Source: a virus
Length of the DNA stretch: 34,964 nucleotides
Virus record (IMG/VR): IMGVR_UViG_3300022209_000007
Location: 1 to 34,964 of that record
Reading direction: 5' to 3' (one strand)
In this document: in pieces, positions 23,135-30,549 of the stretch
Numbering within the stretch: the stretch's first letter is position 1
Layout of the letters: the number at the start of each line of letters is the position of its first letter
Notes under the pieces: generated by a model
What the model was told of the DNA's origin: nothing
Seen by the model: the letters and a program-made list of their open reading frames with translations, nothing else
Databases searched by the model: none
Program-made: the position numbers and the translations under genes

Positions 23135-25122
23135 CCTACCCGCAGAACAGCGGTCTATTGTGGGACGCCCCTGCGCCGAAACGGGATGGTCTGCGCGTGA
23201 TGCCGAAAATACCGACGGATATTATATGGACCCCGCCGCAAGAATTCCCCCGGCTTGATTCTGCGAAGGAACTGGTGATCGATGTCGAAACGTATGATCC
23301 AGATTTGAAAACAAAAGGCCCGGGCGTTCGTCGCGATGGTTATATCGTCGGACTTGCCGTCGCGACAGAAGATCGATCATGGTATTTTCCCATGAATCAC
23401 GATCATCCCTACAAATACGATCCTAATAACTACAATATGCCGCGCGAAAAGGTTTTGAAATGGGCAAAGCGTGAACTATGCCGCCCCGGTATTCCGAAAA
23501 TCGGTGCGAATATTATTTATGATTTGGATTATCTTTGGCATGAAGGCGTTGAAATCCCGGGACCGTATTACGATATCTTGATCGCGGAACCTCTAATCGA
23601 CGAAAATCAATTCAAATTCTCGCTGGAATCGACCGCGAATAAATATCTGGGGGAAGGTAAAAAATCGGATCGTCTTTACGAATGGCTGGCAGCGGCTTAC
23701 GGCGGAAAGCCTACCCGGGGCGATCAGGCGAGAAACATTTGGCGCGCGCCGCCGGAACTGGTTGGGGAATATGCGCTAGGTGATGTCGAACTTCCCTGCC
23801 GAATCCTGCGCGAACAGCGCGATATTATAGGCAAGGAAGGACTAGACCGAGTATTCGATATTGAATCCCGGTTAACGCCGATGATGCTCGCCATGCGTCG
23901 CAGGGGCGTCCGTGTTGGTCTAGAAGCTGCAAACGCACTGGACGACGAACTATCGTGTGATGCAGACGAAATACGCGTCAAGCTGGACGCGTTAGGGATC
24001 AACCCACATGCGGGGGCAACGATCGCGGAATATTGTCGCGGCAAGAACATCGAACACGCTTACACAGCGGACGGGAACCCGTCCTTCGTGTCGCAATGGT
24101 TGGAAAGCCATGACGACGATGTCCTGCGATCGATTGCGATGATACGACATCTTGATAAGCATAAGGGCACGTTTATTCAAGGTGCAATACTGGGGAATCA
24201 AATCGCCGGACGGATTCATTGCCAGTTCAATCAGTTGAAAAGCGACGAATACGGAACTGTATCAGGACGCTTCAGTTCCAGTAACCCGAACCTTCAGAAT
24301 ATACCGGTTCGGACCGAACTGGGGCAGCGGATTCGTGAAATTTTCCTTCCGGACGACGGCGAAGAATGGCATAGCGACGACTGGTCGCAAATCGAATTCC
24401 GGATGCTTGTGCATTATGCGTATGCACAATATGGTCGTAATCCGCAAAGCCCGGCGGCACAAACCCGGCTTGCCTACCTTGAAGATTCTTCGACTGATTT
24501 TCATCAGGTTGTCGCAGAACTGACAGGCATTGACCGCAAGCCTGCAAAGAATATAAACTTCGGTCTGGTGTATGGAATGGGTGAACCGACGATGGCTAGA
24601 AATCTAGGTCGGTCACTGGAAGCTGTCAAACCGATGTTTGAGCAGTATCATTCCAGACTTCCGTTCATTCGTGATCTATACAACGAATGCAATGGTCGAG
24701 CCAGAAATAGAAAATGGATTAAGACCTATCTAGGGCGTCGACGCCGTTGGAATCGTTTTGAGTCGACCGACTGGGATCAATCCCGGGCACACGGGACAAT
24801 GTCCGAAGAAGCTGCAAAGTCTCGATACGGTAATAAGTACCGCCCGGCAAATACGCATAAGGCGCTGAACGCATTGCTGCAAGGTTCAGCGGCGGATATC
24901 ATGAAACTTGCAATGGTGAATATATGGGAAGCTGGTATTTGCGACGTATTAGGGGCACCGCTTCTAACCGTACACGACGAACTGAACTGGTCCGTCCCAA
25001 AGACGACGGAAGCGCAGAAAGCGCACAGCGAAGCGAAACGGATAATGGAAACCTGCGTGAAGCTGAACGTCCCGTTATTGTGCGACAGCAACCACGGGGG
25101 CAACTGGGGAGAAGCCAAGTAA
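23131..25122 (+). CDS. family A DNA polymerase with 3'-5' exonuclease
   Basis: The product is 663 residues from GTG 23131, which overlaps the clamp stop. The exonuclease domain has DVETYD (about residues 51-56), GANIIYDLDYLW and YALGDVE. The polymerase domain has motif A DDWSQIEFRMLVHYA, motif B RKPAKNINFGLVYGMG and motif C LLTVHDELNW. The O-helix Phe is kept, as in Pol I. There is no 5' nuclease domain, as usual for replicative phage Pol A. It should be the phage replicase, with a sliding clamp from the gene before and the AEP primase at 14225. All catalytic residues look intact. Confidence 0.93.
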   Translation: MTYPQNSGLLWDAPAPKRDGLRVMPKIPTDIIWTPPQEFPRLDSAKELVIDVETYDPDLKTKGPGVRRDGYIVGLAVATEDRSWYFPMNHDHPYKYDPNNYNMPREKVLKWAKRELCRPGIPKIGANIIYDLDYLWHEGVEIPGPYYDILIAEPLIDENQFKFSLESTANKYLGEGKKSDRLYEWLAAAYGGKPTRGDQARNIWRAPPELVGEYALGDVELPCRILREQRDIIGKEGLDRVFDIESRLTPMMLAMRRRGVRVGLEAANALDDELSCDADEIRVKLDALGINPHAGATIAEYCRGKNIEHAYTADGNPSFVSQWLESHDDDVLRSIAMIRHLDKHKGTFIQGAILGNQIAGRIHCQFNQLKSDEYGTVSGRFSSSNPNLQNIPVRTELGQRIREIFLPDDGEEWHSDDWSQIEFRMLVHYAYAQYGRNPQSPAAQTRLAYLEDSSTDFHQVVAELTGIDRKPAKNINFGLVYGMGEPTMARNLGRSLEAVKPMFEQYHSRLPFIRDLYNECNGRARNRKWIKTYLGRRRRWNRFESTDWDQSRAHGTMSEEAAKSRYGNKYRPANTHKALNALLQGSAADIMKLAMVNIWEAGICDVLGAPLLTVHDELNWSVPKTTEAQKAHSEAKRIMETCVKLNVPLLCDSNHGGNWGEAK

Positions 25123-25253
25123 ATGTTCCAAACAAAAATAGTTCAAAAACGGTTGTCGTTGGAAAAAGAAAACCGATCACCGCTAATCATCGCGCCGCAA
25201 ATGTCACGGGCGAAGAAATTCCACGACTATTTGAAGGAGAACGCGCTTTCGTT

Positions 25254-25844
25254 ATGGCGACGGGTCCTTCTTTGGACGACGCTGTTATTGATCGGATTTA
25301 TAATCTTACTGGTTGGCGTTATATCGGCATTTCTGATTGTTATCGTTGCTGTCCGTTTCTTGATTTCTTCTATGCTTGCGATCAACGCTGGTGGACAATA
25401 CACTATAAAAAAGTGATGGAGTGGGGAAATAGCCCGAATGGTTACTGGTGCACCGAAGCCACGACGAAACAAACTTATCCAGATTTGCATTTGATTAATG
25501 GGCGATCTGGTGCGGGCTGGTCGAAGGCGCAAAATCTGATTCATTACGGATCGAATAGCGGCTATCAGATAACGAACGTCGCTTATTTATTGGGCATAAA
25601 AACGATGATTTTGATCGGGTTTAATATGATGGTCGTCGACAAGAAGAAACATTTCTTCGGCGATCATCCGAAAGGATTGGCGCAGAATTCTTCGTATCAA
25701 TCGTTTGCACAGCAATTCAACACGATAAAACTTGATTCTTATGATGTAGATGTTATAAATGCATCACAACCGACCGCCTTGAAAGCTTTTCCACAAATGT
25801 CGCTTGAAGATGCGATCGAATTCGCGGATGTAAAACATGGATGA
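25254..25844 (+). CDS. DUF115/GT42-like protein, start uncertain
   Basis: From ATG 25254 the product is 196 residues, but the same frame reads like protein well upstream (GEEIPRLFEGERAFVMATGPSL) without any ATG, GTG or TTG back to the polymerase stop, so the true start is unclear. Motif ATGPSLDD at the start, then GISDCYRCCPFLDFFYACDQ, NSGYQITNVAYLLGIKTMIL and a HFFGDHPKG segment match DUF115 (Maf/MptE-like) and GT42-like glycosyltransferase-fold proteins. It is a paralogue of the gene at 26391. Substrate unknown; sugar transfer or a modified-nucleotide step is possible. Confidence 0.65.
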   Translation: MATGPSLDDAVIDRIYNLTGWRYIGISDCYRCCPFLDFFYACDQRWWTIHYKKVMEWGNSPNGYWCTEATTKQTYPDLHLINGRSGAGWSKAQNLIHYGSNSGYQITNVAYLLGIKTMILIGFNMMVVDKKKHFFGDHPKGLAQNSSYQSFAQQFNTIKLDSYDVDVINASQPTALKAFPQMSLEDAIEFADVKHG

Positions 25845-26394
25845 GAAAACGAAATATGAAAAAGTCTGGCGCGAGTGCGCGCGATACGGGAAGAACTGGA
25901 CCGACGCCGGGCTAGGTCGACCCTATAAAATACCATTTTTGAAACGCGCCCGGATCGGATCTTCTGTTATCGATTTCGGTTGCGGAAATGGTTCGTCGCT
26001 GGATTGGTTAAAAATGGAAGGCTTTTCCCCTTTCGGTGTCGACATAGCAAAAAACGCACTAACGAAAAAACGCGAAGATGTTGTTATAGGCGATTTGCGC
26101 GAACCCGGGTTGATAACTCAACCGGCAAAATACGGCATCTGCACGGATGTCATGGAGCATATACCGACTTCTGATGTTTCAATCGTTCTCGAAAATATTG
26201 CTGAAGTTATTCGTGAAGGTGTTCTATTTGGAATCGCACGCTTGCCGGATAAGGACGGCGACGAACTTGGTTTAAAATTGCATCTAACAATTAAGAATCA
26301 AGAATGGTGGGATGAACTTATCTTGCGGTATTTCAGAACTATTGAATTGATACGTTACGATGACGGCGTTTATATTTTATGGGCGATTAAATGA
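25837..26394 (+). CDS. class I SAM-dependent methyltransferase
   Basis: The product is 185 residues from ATG 25837, overlapping the previous stop. Motif I is VIDFGCGNGSSLDWL (about residues 44-58), the acidic residue after strand 2 is in GVDIAKNAL, and the post-motif region YGICTDVMEHIPTSDVSIVL is typical of small-molecule methyltransferases (methyltransferase 11/23 type). It lies between two DUF115-like genes, so methylation of a glycan or nucleotide precursor is the likely context. No target-recognition domain for DNA is present. Confidence 0.82.
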   Translation: MDEKTKYEKVWRECARYGKNWTDAGLGRPYKIPFLKRARIGSSVIDFGCGNGSSLDWLKMEGFSPFGVDIAKNALTKKREDVVIGDLREPGLITQPAKYGICTDVMEHIPTSDVSIVLENIAEVIREGVLFGIARLPDKDGDELGLKLHLTIKNQEWWDELILRYFRTIELIRYDDGVYILWAIK

Positions 26395-27020
26395 CAGAAA
26401 CAACCGAAGGCATTATTATCGGAACTGGTCCGTCACTGACAAAGGAACAACTTGACTGGGCAGCGGGTAAAAAGTACGGTTACGGCTGGAAGCTTTTCGG
26501 GATCAATAACGTTTACCAGCAAGTTAACGATCTTGATTGCTTCATGGCGTGCAATCCGGAATGGTGGGACGAATATTGCGCGGACCCCCGCCTTCGTGAT
26601 GCGCCTTACCCGAAATGGACATGGTCCGAACCGACGTGGAGAAAATATCGTGGCGTCATTAAAAACCTGCGTTATATCCGGGGGGTCTGGGCAGACTCAC
26701 TATCAAAAAATCCTAACTACTTGCATTATGGGCACGCTTCCGGGTATCAAATCATGGGCATTGCCTACCATGCCGGGATCAGAAATTTCTTTTTGTTGGG
26801 GTATGACATGGCGTATCCGCCCGGAGAAAAACGGCATTACTTCGGAGAGTACCCCGCAAGCCTTTACCATAACCCGAAGACAGGTCCGAACGGAGAATTC
26901 ACCGGACTTATTCGTCAATTCGAAACGATTGACGAAGCTGATCTCGGAATCCATGTTATCAACCTTTGCAAAAATTCTGCGTTAAACCATTTTGATAAAG
27001 GATCGATTTATGAATACTGA
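26391..27020 (+). CDS. DUF115/GT42-like protein, second copy
   Basis: The product is 209 residues from ATG 26391 (ATGA overlap). It shares with the gene at 25254 the elements GTGPSLTKEQ, GINNVYQQVNDLDCFMACNP, HASGYQIMGIAYHAGIRNFF, HYFGEYPASL and VINLCKNSAL. These match the DUF115-type and GT42-type Rossmann folds. Its intact N-terminus shows what the upstream paralogue should look like: only 9 residues precede GTGPSL. Probably part of the same pathway as its neighbours. The substrate cannot be predicted. Confidence 0.72.
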   Translation: MTETTEGIIIGTGPSLTKEQLDWAAGKKYGYGWKLFGINNVYQQVNDLDCFMACNPEWWDEYCADPRLRDAPYPKWTWSEPTWRKYRGVIKNLRYIRGVWADSLSKNPNYLHYGHASGYQIMGIAYHAGIRNFFLLGYDMAYPPGEKRHYFGEYPASLYHNPKTGPNGEFTGLIRQFETIDEADLGIHVINLCKNSALNHFDKGSIYEY

Positions 27021-27738
27021 TTATGAAGCACAAACAACTTATATAGAATTCAACGGGCGGCGCTGGAAATGGCCGAAGTTCGACGAAAAGCTGTTGCAGG
27101 TTAATGACTGGGTTAACGATCTAAACGCTGCGCTTCTGGAAATGGCTAAAGCCGATCGAGATTGCGGAATTGTGATTCAAGCTGGCGGGGCGTGCGGTGT
27201 TTGGCCTGTCGCGATGGCGGAACATTTCGATATGGTATTCACGTTCGAACCCGATCTTTTAAATTACTGGTGTTTGTCGGCGAACGTGTCGCACTTACCG
27301 ACGAAAATTTTCCCGGCTAATTTTGCGCTTGGCGAGCGACCGGGGCAGGTTGCAACCGCAGTCGACAAAAGCGAGTCCATGAACTGCGGCGCATATTACA
27401 CGGTCGACATTAAGGAAGCCCCGCGAAATGCTGTTTTGGTTCCACGGATAACGATCGATTCGCTGAACATGGCGGGCTGTGATCTGATCTGTCTAGATAT
27501 CGAGGGGCGAGAAGTTGAAGCCTTACGTGGCGCGCAGCGGACGATCGAAGAATTCCAGCCTTTCATTATGATCGAAGAAAAACCGCTTCCGCACATGGGC
27601 AAGGGTAAGCCGGTTGAACACACGAAGGGAGAAGCTACGGAATGGCTTCAAAAAATTCACGGCTACCGAATTGTCCGCGAGGTTCATCGGGATATCGTTC
27701 TGGCTCCGCCGGAACCGAAACCAGTGATAGAAGAATGA
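27010..27738 (+). CDS. FkbM-family methyltransferase
   Basis: The product is 242 residues from ATG 27010, chosen because AAAGGA lies 7 bp upstream; an in-frame TTG at 26992 lacks one. The SAM-binding part begins GIVIQAGGACGVWPVAMAEH, and FTFEPDLLNYWCLSANV follows. The signature DLICLDIEGREVEALRGAQR is characteristic of FkbM/Methyltransf_21 enzymes, which O-methylate sugars and other small molecules. It overlaps the DUF115-like gene by 11 bp. Together with the next glycosyltransferase gene it points to modification of a glycan. Confidence 0.85.
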   Translation: MNTDYEAQTTYIEFNGRRWKWPKFDEKLLQVNDWVNDLNAALLEMAKADRDCGIVIQAGGACGVWPVAMAEHFDMVFTFEPDLLNYWCLSANVSHLPTKIFPANFALGERPGQVATAVDKSESMNCGAYYTVDIKEAPRNAVLVPRITIDSLNMAGCDLICLDIEGREVEALRGAQRTIEEFQPFIMIEEKPLPHMGKGKPVEHTKGEATEWLQKIHGYRIVREVHRDIVLAPPEPKPVIEE

Positions 27739-28460
27739 ACATCGATTTAACGACGCCGCCAATCGCACCGACACGCTGGACTATCACGCGCGAAAAAGTC
27801 GAGGAACCTTTAATTGTCGTTTGCGTTTGTTACGGAACGAAATATTCAGATGATTACGTTCACCGGTTAAAAAATGCGGTCAGTAAAAACTTGCCAATTG
27901 ACCACGGATTCGTTTGTTTATCGGATAGGGAAATTTCCGGGGTTCCTACAATACCGCTTCCGAAACTGGATAGACGCGCGGAAGGCTGGTGGCAAAAAAT
28001 AAATTTGTTTTGGCCGGGCCTTTTTCCGGATGGGGCAAGGATTTTATACTTCGATCTGGATGTCGTTATTACCGGGGATTTATCAGTTCTGGCAATGCAG
28101 TGGGCAGCGGACCCGCTGGCAATGATTTTCAATTTCGGTCCGAACCGTCCGCATTGCGCACACAATTCAAGCGTCATGCTGTGGTCTGCTAACGACGAAC
28201 GGCTGCATTCGATCTGGCTGGAATACCAGCGAAACGCGGACAAGATCATGAAAGCCCTTCACGGGGATCAGTGCTGGATATGGCGTGTTCTACGTGATGA
28301 CGTTGCGAATTTCCCGCGTGAATATATCCTATCCTATAAATACGATTGCCGGGGGAAAAACGTTGACCCGCAAGCGCGGGTCATTGTCTTTCATGGCGAT
28401 CCGAAGCCGGACCAATGTCGCGAACCGTGGGTCCGCGAACACTGGCACAATTTACTTTAA
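27735..28460 (+). CDS. GT-A glycosyltransferase-like protein
   Basis: The product is 241 residues from ATG 27735 (ATGA overlap). Strand 1 is EEPLIVVCVCYGTKYSDDYV; the metal-binding DxD is in ILYFDLDVVITGDL; later GDQCWIW and VIVFHGDPKPD correspond to acceptor and donor elements of GT8/GT32-like folds. A metal-dependent sugar transfer using a nucleotide-sugar donor is expected. It ends the clamp/polymerase operon and converges, with a 4-bp overlap, on the minus-strand gene at 28457. Confidence 0.78.
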   Translation: MNIDLTTPPIAPTRWTITREKVEEPLIVVCVCYGTKYSDDYVHRLKNAVSKNLPIDHGFVCLSDREISGVPTIPLPKLDRRAEGWWQKINLFWPGLFPDGARILYFDLDVVITGDLSVLAMQWAADPLAMIFNFGPNRPHCAHNSSVMLWSANDERLHSIWLEYQRNADKIMKALHGDQCWIWRVLRDDVANFPREYILSYKYDCRGKNVDPQARVIVFHGDPKPDQCREPWVREHWHNLL

Positions 28461-28681
28461 GCTGCGTAATGCAATACCGCAGCGTTAACCATTTCCGAAT
28501 CGAAGTCGATGCGAACTTCTTCTTCCAGCTTTGCGATCGCGTCGTCGGTCAATGATTCGATTTCGATTTCTGCGCCGGTAACTGCACAATATACGAAAGT
28601 GGTTGCTATGCTAACATCGCCGAATCGATCGGGTTCATATTCGACACGAACGATTTTGCTATCCAGTGCTGTAGTAAACAT
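28457..28681 (-). CDS. small acidic hypothetical protein
   Basis: The product is 74 residues. Two in-frame ATGs lie 6 bp apart; the inner one at 28681 is 8 bp from AGAAAGGAG, whereas the outer one at 28687 is only 2 bp from it, so 28681 is preferred. The sequence is strongly acidic at its end (TDDAIAKLEEEVRIDFDSEM) with a beta-rich start (IVRVEYEPDRFGDVSIATTF). No family is recognised. It follows the gene at 28711 in one minus-strand unit. A small acidic early protein such as this might mimic DNA or inhibit a host protein; that is inference. Confidence 0.7.
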   Translation of the reverse strand: MFTTALDSKIVRVEYEPDRFGDVSIATTFVYCAVTGAEIEIESLTDDAIAKLEEEVRIDFDSEMVNAAVLHYAA

Positions 28682-28710
28682 TTTCATTTCTCCTTTCTAA
28701 ATTGTGGGGC

Positions 28711-28920
28711 CTATCGGCCCCGGTTTAAGTAATATCCGCGTTCGGCGCGGTAGTCGCGGGCTTCGTCGCAGCAGCCAGTATAAACACTGCGATCGATTCC
28801 GTTCCTGTCGTGGCGTCCGTCCTTAAAATTTTGCGGAAGCCGTTGACTGCGGAAATATTTAAAAGCTTCAACGGGGGTTCCGATAAAACAACCGTGTTCG
28901 TCAAATTTGGGTTCGTTCAT
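28711..28920 (-). CDS. small hypothetical protein
   Basis: The product is 69 residues from ATG 28920, with AGGAGAAAGGAAA directly upstream. An in-frame ATG at 28938 would place the ribosome site inside the coding sequence and is rejected. The sequence is charged, with many Arg, Asp and Tyr (GTPVEAFKYFRSQRLPQNFK, then CCDEARDYRAERGYYLNRGR). No family is recognised. It is the first gene after the minus-strand promoter at 28946-28974. Confidence 0.65.
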   Translation of the reverse strand: MNEPKFDEHGCFIGTPVEAFKYFRSQRLPQNFKDGRHDRNGIDRSVYTGCCDEARDYRAERGYYLNRGR

Positions 28921-28945
28921 TTTCCTTTCTCCTTTCATGTTTTAA

Positions 28946-28974
28946 ATAATAGCAACTATTACCGGAATTGTCAA
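28946..28974 (-). promoter_or_regulatory. sigma70-like promoter for the minus-strand pair
   Basis: On the minus strand, TTGACA (28969-28974), 17 bp, TGC-TATTAT (-10 at 28946-28951), then TTAAAAC. Same design as the promoters at 17353 and 20102. It drives 28920 and 28681, and is back to back with the plus-strand promoter at 29017. Confidence 0.8.
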
Positions 28975-29016
28975 GTTTTATTTATAACCTATTTTTAAAA
29001 GGAATTAAAAAAGTTC

Positions 29017-29044
29017 TTGACCTTAGAAGAAAACCTGTTATAAT
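29017..29044 (+). promoter_or_regulatory. sigma70-like promoter
   Basis: TTGACC (29017-29022), 16 bp, TATAAT (29039-29044) with TG one base upstream of it. It lies 76 bp before the start of the gene at 29120, leaving a leader of roughly 70 nt. Confidence 0.75.
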
Positions 29045-29119
29045 TGAAACAAGATCAAGAAACGGATTTTAGATGATCTCGGGGCAATGGGGTCCCGGGA
29101 AGTGAAAGGAGAAAGACGA

Positions 29120-29323
29120 ATGAAGTTCGTTCATTATCCGGACATTGCCATATCGATCACCGATTTGAAAGGGAACAGCATTGACATTGTTCAACGCGTT
29201 TCCGACAGACTCCGCGAAGCGGGGGTTCCTGAAAAGGAAATCGAAGCCTTCACGAAGAAAGCGATCGCAGGCAGCAAAGACGAATTGTTGAATGTTGTTT
29301 GGCATACTGTCGAAATTCAATGA
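29120..29323 (+). CDS. small hypothetical protein
   Basis: The product is 67 residues from ATG 29120, with ribosome site AAAGGAGAAAGACGA. It has a beta-hairpin-like start (VHYPDIAISITDLKGNSIDI) and a helical remainder (VSDRLREAGVPEKEIEAFTK). No family is recognised. It is followed by a strong hairpin (29330-29354), so it may form a short transcript of its own. Confidence 0.65.
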   Translation: MKFVHYPDIAISITDLKGNSIDIVQRVSDRLREAGVPEKEIEAFTKKAIAGSKDELLNVVWHTVEIQ

Positions 29324-29329
29324 GAGTCG

Positions 29330-29354
29330 CCCCCGGGATGGGAAGTCCCGGGGG
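29330..29354 (+). terminator. strong hairpin without a T tract
   Basis: CCCCCGGGA / TCCCGGGGG (9-bp stem, 29330-29338 and 29346-29354) with a 7-nt loop, right after the stop at 29323. No T run follows, so it may be a weak terminator or an mRNA-stabilising or processing structure. Confidence 0.5.
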
Positions 29355-29395
29355 TCCTTCCCGAACTTTACTGGAACGATAAAGGAGAAAGTAAA

Positions 29396-30082
29396 ATGGC
29401 TTATTCTGAAATGCGCGGGAAAAGTTTCGAGGGTGAATGCAACGATTGTTCTGTCGTGGCTCTCTCTGTTGCTTGCGATATTTCTTATAAAATTGCACAC
29501 GAAGCCCTGAAAAAAGCAGGGCGTAAAAACAGGAAAGGCGTTTATCCGCCGTTGCTTATTAAAGCGGCTAAATTTTTGGGGTGCAGTCTGGTAGAAGAAA
29601 AATTTCCCGGCAAGACGTTGATCACAATTGAGCGTGATATTAAACGCTACGGCGGCGGGCGTCGTTATATCATTTTCGCAACGGGGCATTTCGTTGGATT
29701 CAACGGAAACGAAATTGTTGACTGGTCGAAGGGCAGGCGCATACGCATTAATGCTGTTTACCGTGTGAAACCGATCGAACATACACAAGAAAAATTGACG
29801 ATGGTCGACCATACACAAGGAGAAGTTCTGTCGAAGCGTGATGGATTAATTCCCGTGACTAATAACACGATGGTTCAACCCATCGCGGGGAATTGGTTGC
29901 GAGACATGCCCCGACCGAAAGGCGCGCCGAAGAAAGGAACGCGGATCAAACTGAAACTTCCTGACGACAACGAAATCGAATTAACGGTAATATGCTATCT
30001 GTCGTCACAGTTCATCGCAGAGTCCGACGCCGGTCGCGAACGCATCGTGCATCCGGGCGACGAATGGGAAGTGGTGTTGTGA
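29396..30082 (+). CDS. papain-like/C39-like cysteine peptidase-type protein
   Basis: The product is 228 residues with ribosome site AAAGGAGAAAGTAAA. The N-terminal 110 residues show an ordered Cys-His-Asp set: Cys18 in ECNDCSVVALSVACD, His98 in FATGHFVGF and Asp109 in IVDWSKG. This is the layout of papain-like and C39-like peptidases. The C-terminal half (from about 130) is a separate beta-rich region (KKGTRIKLKLPDDNEIELTV). Phage proteins of this type could process host or phage proteins, but no activity is proven. It is the second protein in the window with this pattern (see 17728). Confidence 0.65.
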   Translation: MAYSEMRGKSFEGECNDCSVVALSVACDISYKIAHEALKKAGRKNRKGVYPPLLIKAAKFLGCSLVEEKFPGKTLITIERDIKRYGGGRRYIIFATGHFVGFNGNEIVDWSKGRRIRINAVYRVKPIEHTQEKLTMVDHTQGEVLSKRDGLIPVTNNTMVQPIAGNWLRDMPRPKGAPKKGTRIKLKLPDDNEIELTVICYLSSQFIAESDAGRERIVHPGDEWEVVL

Positions 30083-30258
30083 TGCATAAACGAATCGAAG
30101 ATGCGCTCGACGAAATTGACGCCGCTGTTTTCAGCGGCGACACTTTCCACGACAGCAATGATCGACAAACATTAATGCTTTACATGGATCGCTGGTCCCG
30201 GGAGCTTGCCCGAATTGCAGTCGTCCACATGGAAAACACTAGTGCGAACCTTGATTAA
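30082..30258 (+). CDS. small hypothetical protein
   Basis: The product is 58 residues from ATG 30082, which overlaps the preceding stop (TGATG), so it is probably coupled. It is acidic and helical (HKRIEDALDEIDAAVFSGDT, then TLMLYMDRWSRELARIAVVH). No family is recognised. Confidence 0.55.
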   Translation: MHKRIEDALDEIDAAVFSGDTFHDSNDRQTLMLYMDRWSRELARIAVVHMENTSANLD

Positions 30259-30291
30259 CAGCGGGGCACACCAGCACGGCGCAGGCATCGC

Positions 30292-30427
30292 CGTGAACCA
30301 AAGCCGCTCCGGTCCCCGCGACTCCTTACCGGGGCGGCATTCCATAATCTACGCGCGATTGCGTAGCGTGGAATATTTAAACGTGGTTGAAGAACGCAAG
30401 GGGAAAAACATTGACGAAAAGGCTTGA
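30292..30427 (+). other. doubtful short ORF in the 30259-30420 gap
   Basis: A GTG at 30292 opens a 44-residue frame ending at 30427. The C-terminal part (RHSIIYARLRSVEYLNVVEE) reads like protein, but there is no good ribosome site, and the stop falls inside the -35 of the next promoter. The same stretch holds an imperfect GC-rich hairpin (about 30305-30340) and CTACGC/GCGTAG (30349-30366). I regard the gap as non-coding unless conservation shows otherwise. Confidence 0.25.
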
Positions 30428-30451
30428 CAAATATCAGCACTATGCTAATAT
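30424..30451 (+). promoter_or_regulatory. sigma70-like promoter with extended -10
   Basis: TTGACA (30424-30429), 16 bp, TGC-TAATAT (30446-30451). The leader holds a small hairpin ACTGG(AACTTA)CCAGT at 30469-30484 before the ribosome site at 30491-30500. It drives 30508 onwards. Confidence 0.75.
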
Positions 30452-30507
30452 TTAATTATGGTTAAGTTACTGGAACTTACCAGTTTTGATAGAAAGGAGA
30501 AAACGAA

Positions 30508-30549
30508 ATGAATATTGAAAAATATCTGATGGCGGAGAACTTGTCATGA
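30508..30549 (+). CDS. 13-residue leader peptide
   Basis: ATG 30508 has an excellent ribosome site (AGAAAGGAGAAAACGAA) and encodes MNIEKYLMAENLS, ending in TGA at 30549. Its stop overlaps the start of the next gene (ATGA at 30546), which has no ribosome site of its own. It therefore looks like a leader peptide that delivers ribosomes to the downstream gene. It may also be the remnant of a longer gene. Confidence 0.55.
   Translation: MNIEKYLMAENLS

Noticed and set aside
25123-25416. A 97-residue protein with several hydrophobic segments starting right after the polymerase stop
   Set aside because: It overlaps the conserved DUF115-like frame; its hydrophobic run is the off-frame reading of that region. 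It is noted only as a possible frameshift entry.
29069-29818. A 249-residue minus-strand open frame
   Set aside because: It lies antisense to two genes that have strong ribosome sites and family-like sequence; no start signals of its own.
30259-30345. A tRNA-like fold in the GC-rich gap
   Set aside because: No T-loop consensus or anticodon arm could be laid out; only loose hairpins are seen.
30206-30427. A 73-residue frame from a TTG at 30206
   Set aside because: It starts inside the gene at 30082 without a ribosome site; only the part after GTG 30292 is kept, as a doubtful entry.
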